Source: Petrolisthes cinctipes
Lineage: Eukaryota; Arthropoda; Malacostraca; Decapoda; Porcellanidae
Assembly: GCA_033782935.1 (NCBI GenBank)
Contig: JAWQEG010000516.1
Span: 744,001-808,000, forward strand
DNA length: 64,000 bases
Direction of reading: 5' to 3'
Positions 62,743 to 64,000 of this stretch are shown here, piece by piece. Below the pieces are notes generated by a model that had not been told where the DNA came from, made no database searches, and saw nothing but the letters and a program-made list of their open reading frames with translations. The translations under genes and the position numbers were made by a program. Within the stretch, counting starts at the first letter, position 1. Every line of letters begins with the position of its first letter.

Positions 62743-64000
62743 CTAACACGGAGTATGCATGTACACATTGCTTTTGGGACCCAAAAATATCGAATATTCG
62801 GGTGTTTTGAGTCTGAATTTGAGATATAAACGGGTACAGAATATGCATGCACATATCGACTTTGGGCACCCAAAATATCGATTTTGAGCATGTTTTGGGC
62901 CTGTATTTTTGAAATACTCTAACACTGAGTAGACACGTACAGATCGCTTCTGGAACCCAAATAAATCGAATTTTAGGGTGTTCTGAGCCTGAATTTGAGA
63001 TATGAACGGATACAGAAGATGCATGCACATATCGTCTTTGGGCACCTAAAATATCGGTTTTGAGCATGTTTTGGGCCTGTTTTTTGAAAATACTATAGCA
63101 AGGTGTAGACATGTACAGATCGCTTCTGGGACACAAAAATATCGATTTTCTTGGTGTTTTGAGCCTGAACTTGAGATATAAACGGGTACAGAAGATGCAT
63201 GCACATATCGACTTTGGCACCCAAAATATCGATTTTTAGTATGTTTTGGGCTTATATTTTGAAAATATTCTAGCACTGAGTAGGCATGTACAGATCGCTT
63301 CTGGGACCCAAAAATATCGAATTTTCGGGGGTTTTGAGCCAGAATTTGGGATATAACCGGGTACAGAGGATGCATGCACATATCGACTTTTTGCACCTAA
63401 AATATCGATTTTGAGCATGTTTTGGGTCTCTATCTTGAAAACAATCTACAAAGGAGTAGGCATGTACAGATCGCTTCTGGGACCCAAAAATACCGAATTT
63501 TCGGGTGTTTTGAACCTGAATTAGGGATATAGACGGGTACAGAAGATGCATACACATATTGACTTTGGGCACCTAAAATATAGATTTTGAGCATGTTTTG
63601 GGCCTGTATTATGAAAATGCATTAACACGGAGTAGGCATGTACAGATCGCTTCTGGGACCCAAAAATATCGACTTTTCGGGTGTTTTGAGCCTGAATTTG
63701 AGATATAAAAGGGTACAGAAGATGCATGCACATATCGACTTTGGGCACCTAAAATATCGATTTTGAGTATGTTTTGGGCCTGTATTTTGAAAATACTCTA
63801 ACACAGAGTAGGCATGTACAGATCGCTTCTGGGACACAAAAATATTGATTTTTTGGGTGTTTTGAGCCTGAATTTGAGATATAAACGGGTACAGAAGATG
63901 CATGCACATATCGACTTTTCACACCTAAAATATCGATTTATAGCATGTTTTAAGCATGTATTTTAAAAACATTCTAGCACTGAGTAGGCATGTGCAGATC
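62743..64000 (+). repeat. 14-monomer HOR, copy 3, cut by window end
   Basis: Follows copy 2 at +2,460 to the last base, about seven monomers, with no mismatch that I can find. The array clearly continues beyond the window. Identity this high means very recent amplification or ongoing homogenisation; an assembly artefact cannot be excluded from the sequence. Confidence 0.92.

Larger units (their letters stand above)
1..64000 (+). repeat. Satellite array, ~176-bp monomer, whole window
   Basis: Every stretch of the window fits one tandem repeat. The CGAC/TGAC landmark after the conserved CACATAT recurs at 81, 257, 433, 608 and 784, giving steps of 176, 176, 175 and 176, and this continues to the end. 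HOR lengths divided by monomer number also give 175.7-176. All monomers run the same way and I found no inverted block or foreign insertion. The monomer is AT-rich and carries conserved blocks AAAATATCGA, TGTTTTGRGCCTG and GCATG. Divergence lies mainly in recurring subtypes (for example starts of the second half reading GGGCACC, GGGCAGC, TTTGCACC, TCACACC or GGCACCC). Length near 176 bp is typical of centromeric satellites, so a centromeric or pericentromeric role is a reasonable inference, but the family is not one I recognise. Confidence 0.97.

Noticed and set aside
1..64000. CRISPR array, given regular direct repeats
   Set aside because: The repeats are contiguous 176-bp monomers with no unique spacers and no cas genes. 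The pattern is that of a eukaryotic satellite.
1..64000. Assignment to a named centromeric satellite (Arabidopsis 178-bp, Brassica 176-bp, human alpha satellite)
   Set aside because: The monomer length is similar, but I see no resemblance to the sequences of these families as I know them. A database search with the 176-bp consensus would settle identity; I cannot run it.

Overview
The whole 64-kb window is one uninterrupted tandem satellite DNA array. I see no protein-coding gene, RNA gene, transposon, CRISPR array or unique sequence. The repeat is an AT-rich monomer of about 176 bp (observed steps 175-177), roughly 364 head-to-tail copies, all in the same orientation. The window opens and closes inside a monomer.

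Each monomer is itself two diverged copies of an ~88-bp unit. The ATCG landmark falls at 101, 189, 277, 365, 453 and 541, exactly 88 bases apart. In the monomer at 32,885-33,060 the two 88-base halves align without gaps at 59/88 identical positions (hand count). The present repeat therefore looks like an old dimer that is now copied only as a 176-bp block.

A nucleosome-sized monomer, nested higher-order repeats (HORs) and the absence of genes suggest centromeric or pericentromeric heterochromatin of a eukaryote, most plausibly a plant. I do not recognise the satellite family and cannot name the organism from sequence alone; an animal source is not excluded.

Layout, with boundaries usually good to about 50 bases: 1-0.9 kb, mosaic lead-in. 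0.9-11.8 kb, two copies of a 27-monomer HOR (4,748 bp), the second carrying a nested 8-monomer duplication. 11.0-17.5 kb, an 18-monomer HOR (3,163 bp) with a 4-monomer duplication in its second copy. 18.0-24.7 kb, a 12-monomer HOR (2,112 bp), one copy shortened by exactly one monomer. 24.7-29.2 kb, mosaic. 29.2-33.7 kb, units of 5, 10 and 11 monomers. 33.7-34.8 kb, mosaic shared with 25-26 kb and 40.5-41.7 kb. 34.8-39.5 kb, another 11/10-monomer HOR. 39.5-42.0 kb, mosaic. 42.0-52.4 kb, a 30-monomer HOR (5,276 bp), second copy with a 6-monomer duplication. 52.4-54.7 kb, mosaic. 54.7-56.3 kb, a 5-monomer tandem pair. 56.3-57.8 kb, mosaic. 57.8-64.0 kb, a 14-monomer HOR (2,460 bp) whose copies are almost identical.

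The blocks share monomer subtypes and a recurring ordered three-monomer module, so they descend from a common pool repeatedly re-amplified by unequal exchange or a similar process. Any function would be structural (chromatin, kinetochore or heterochromatin), and that is inference.
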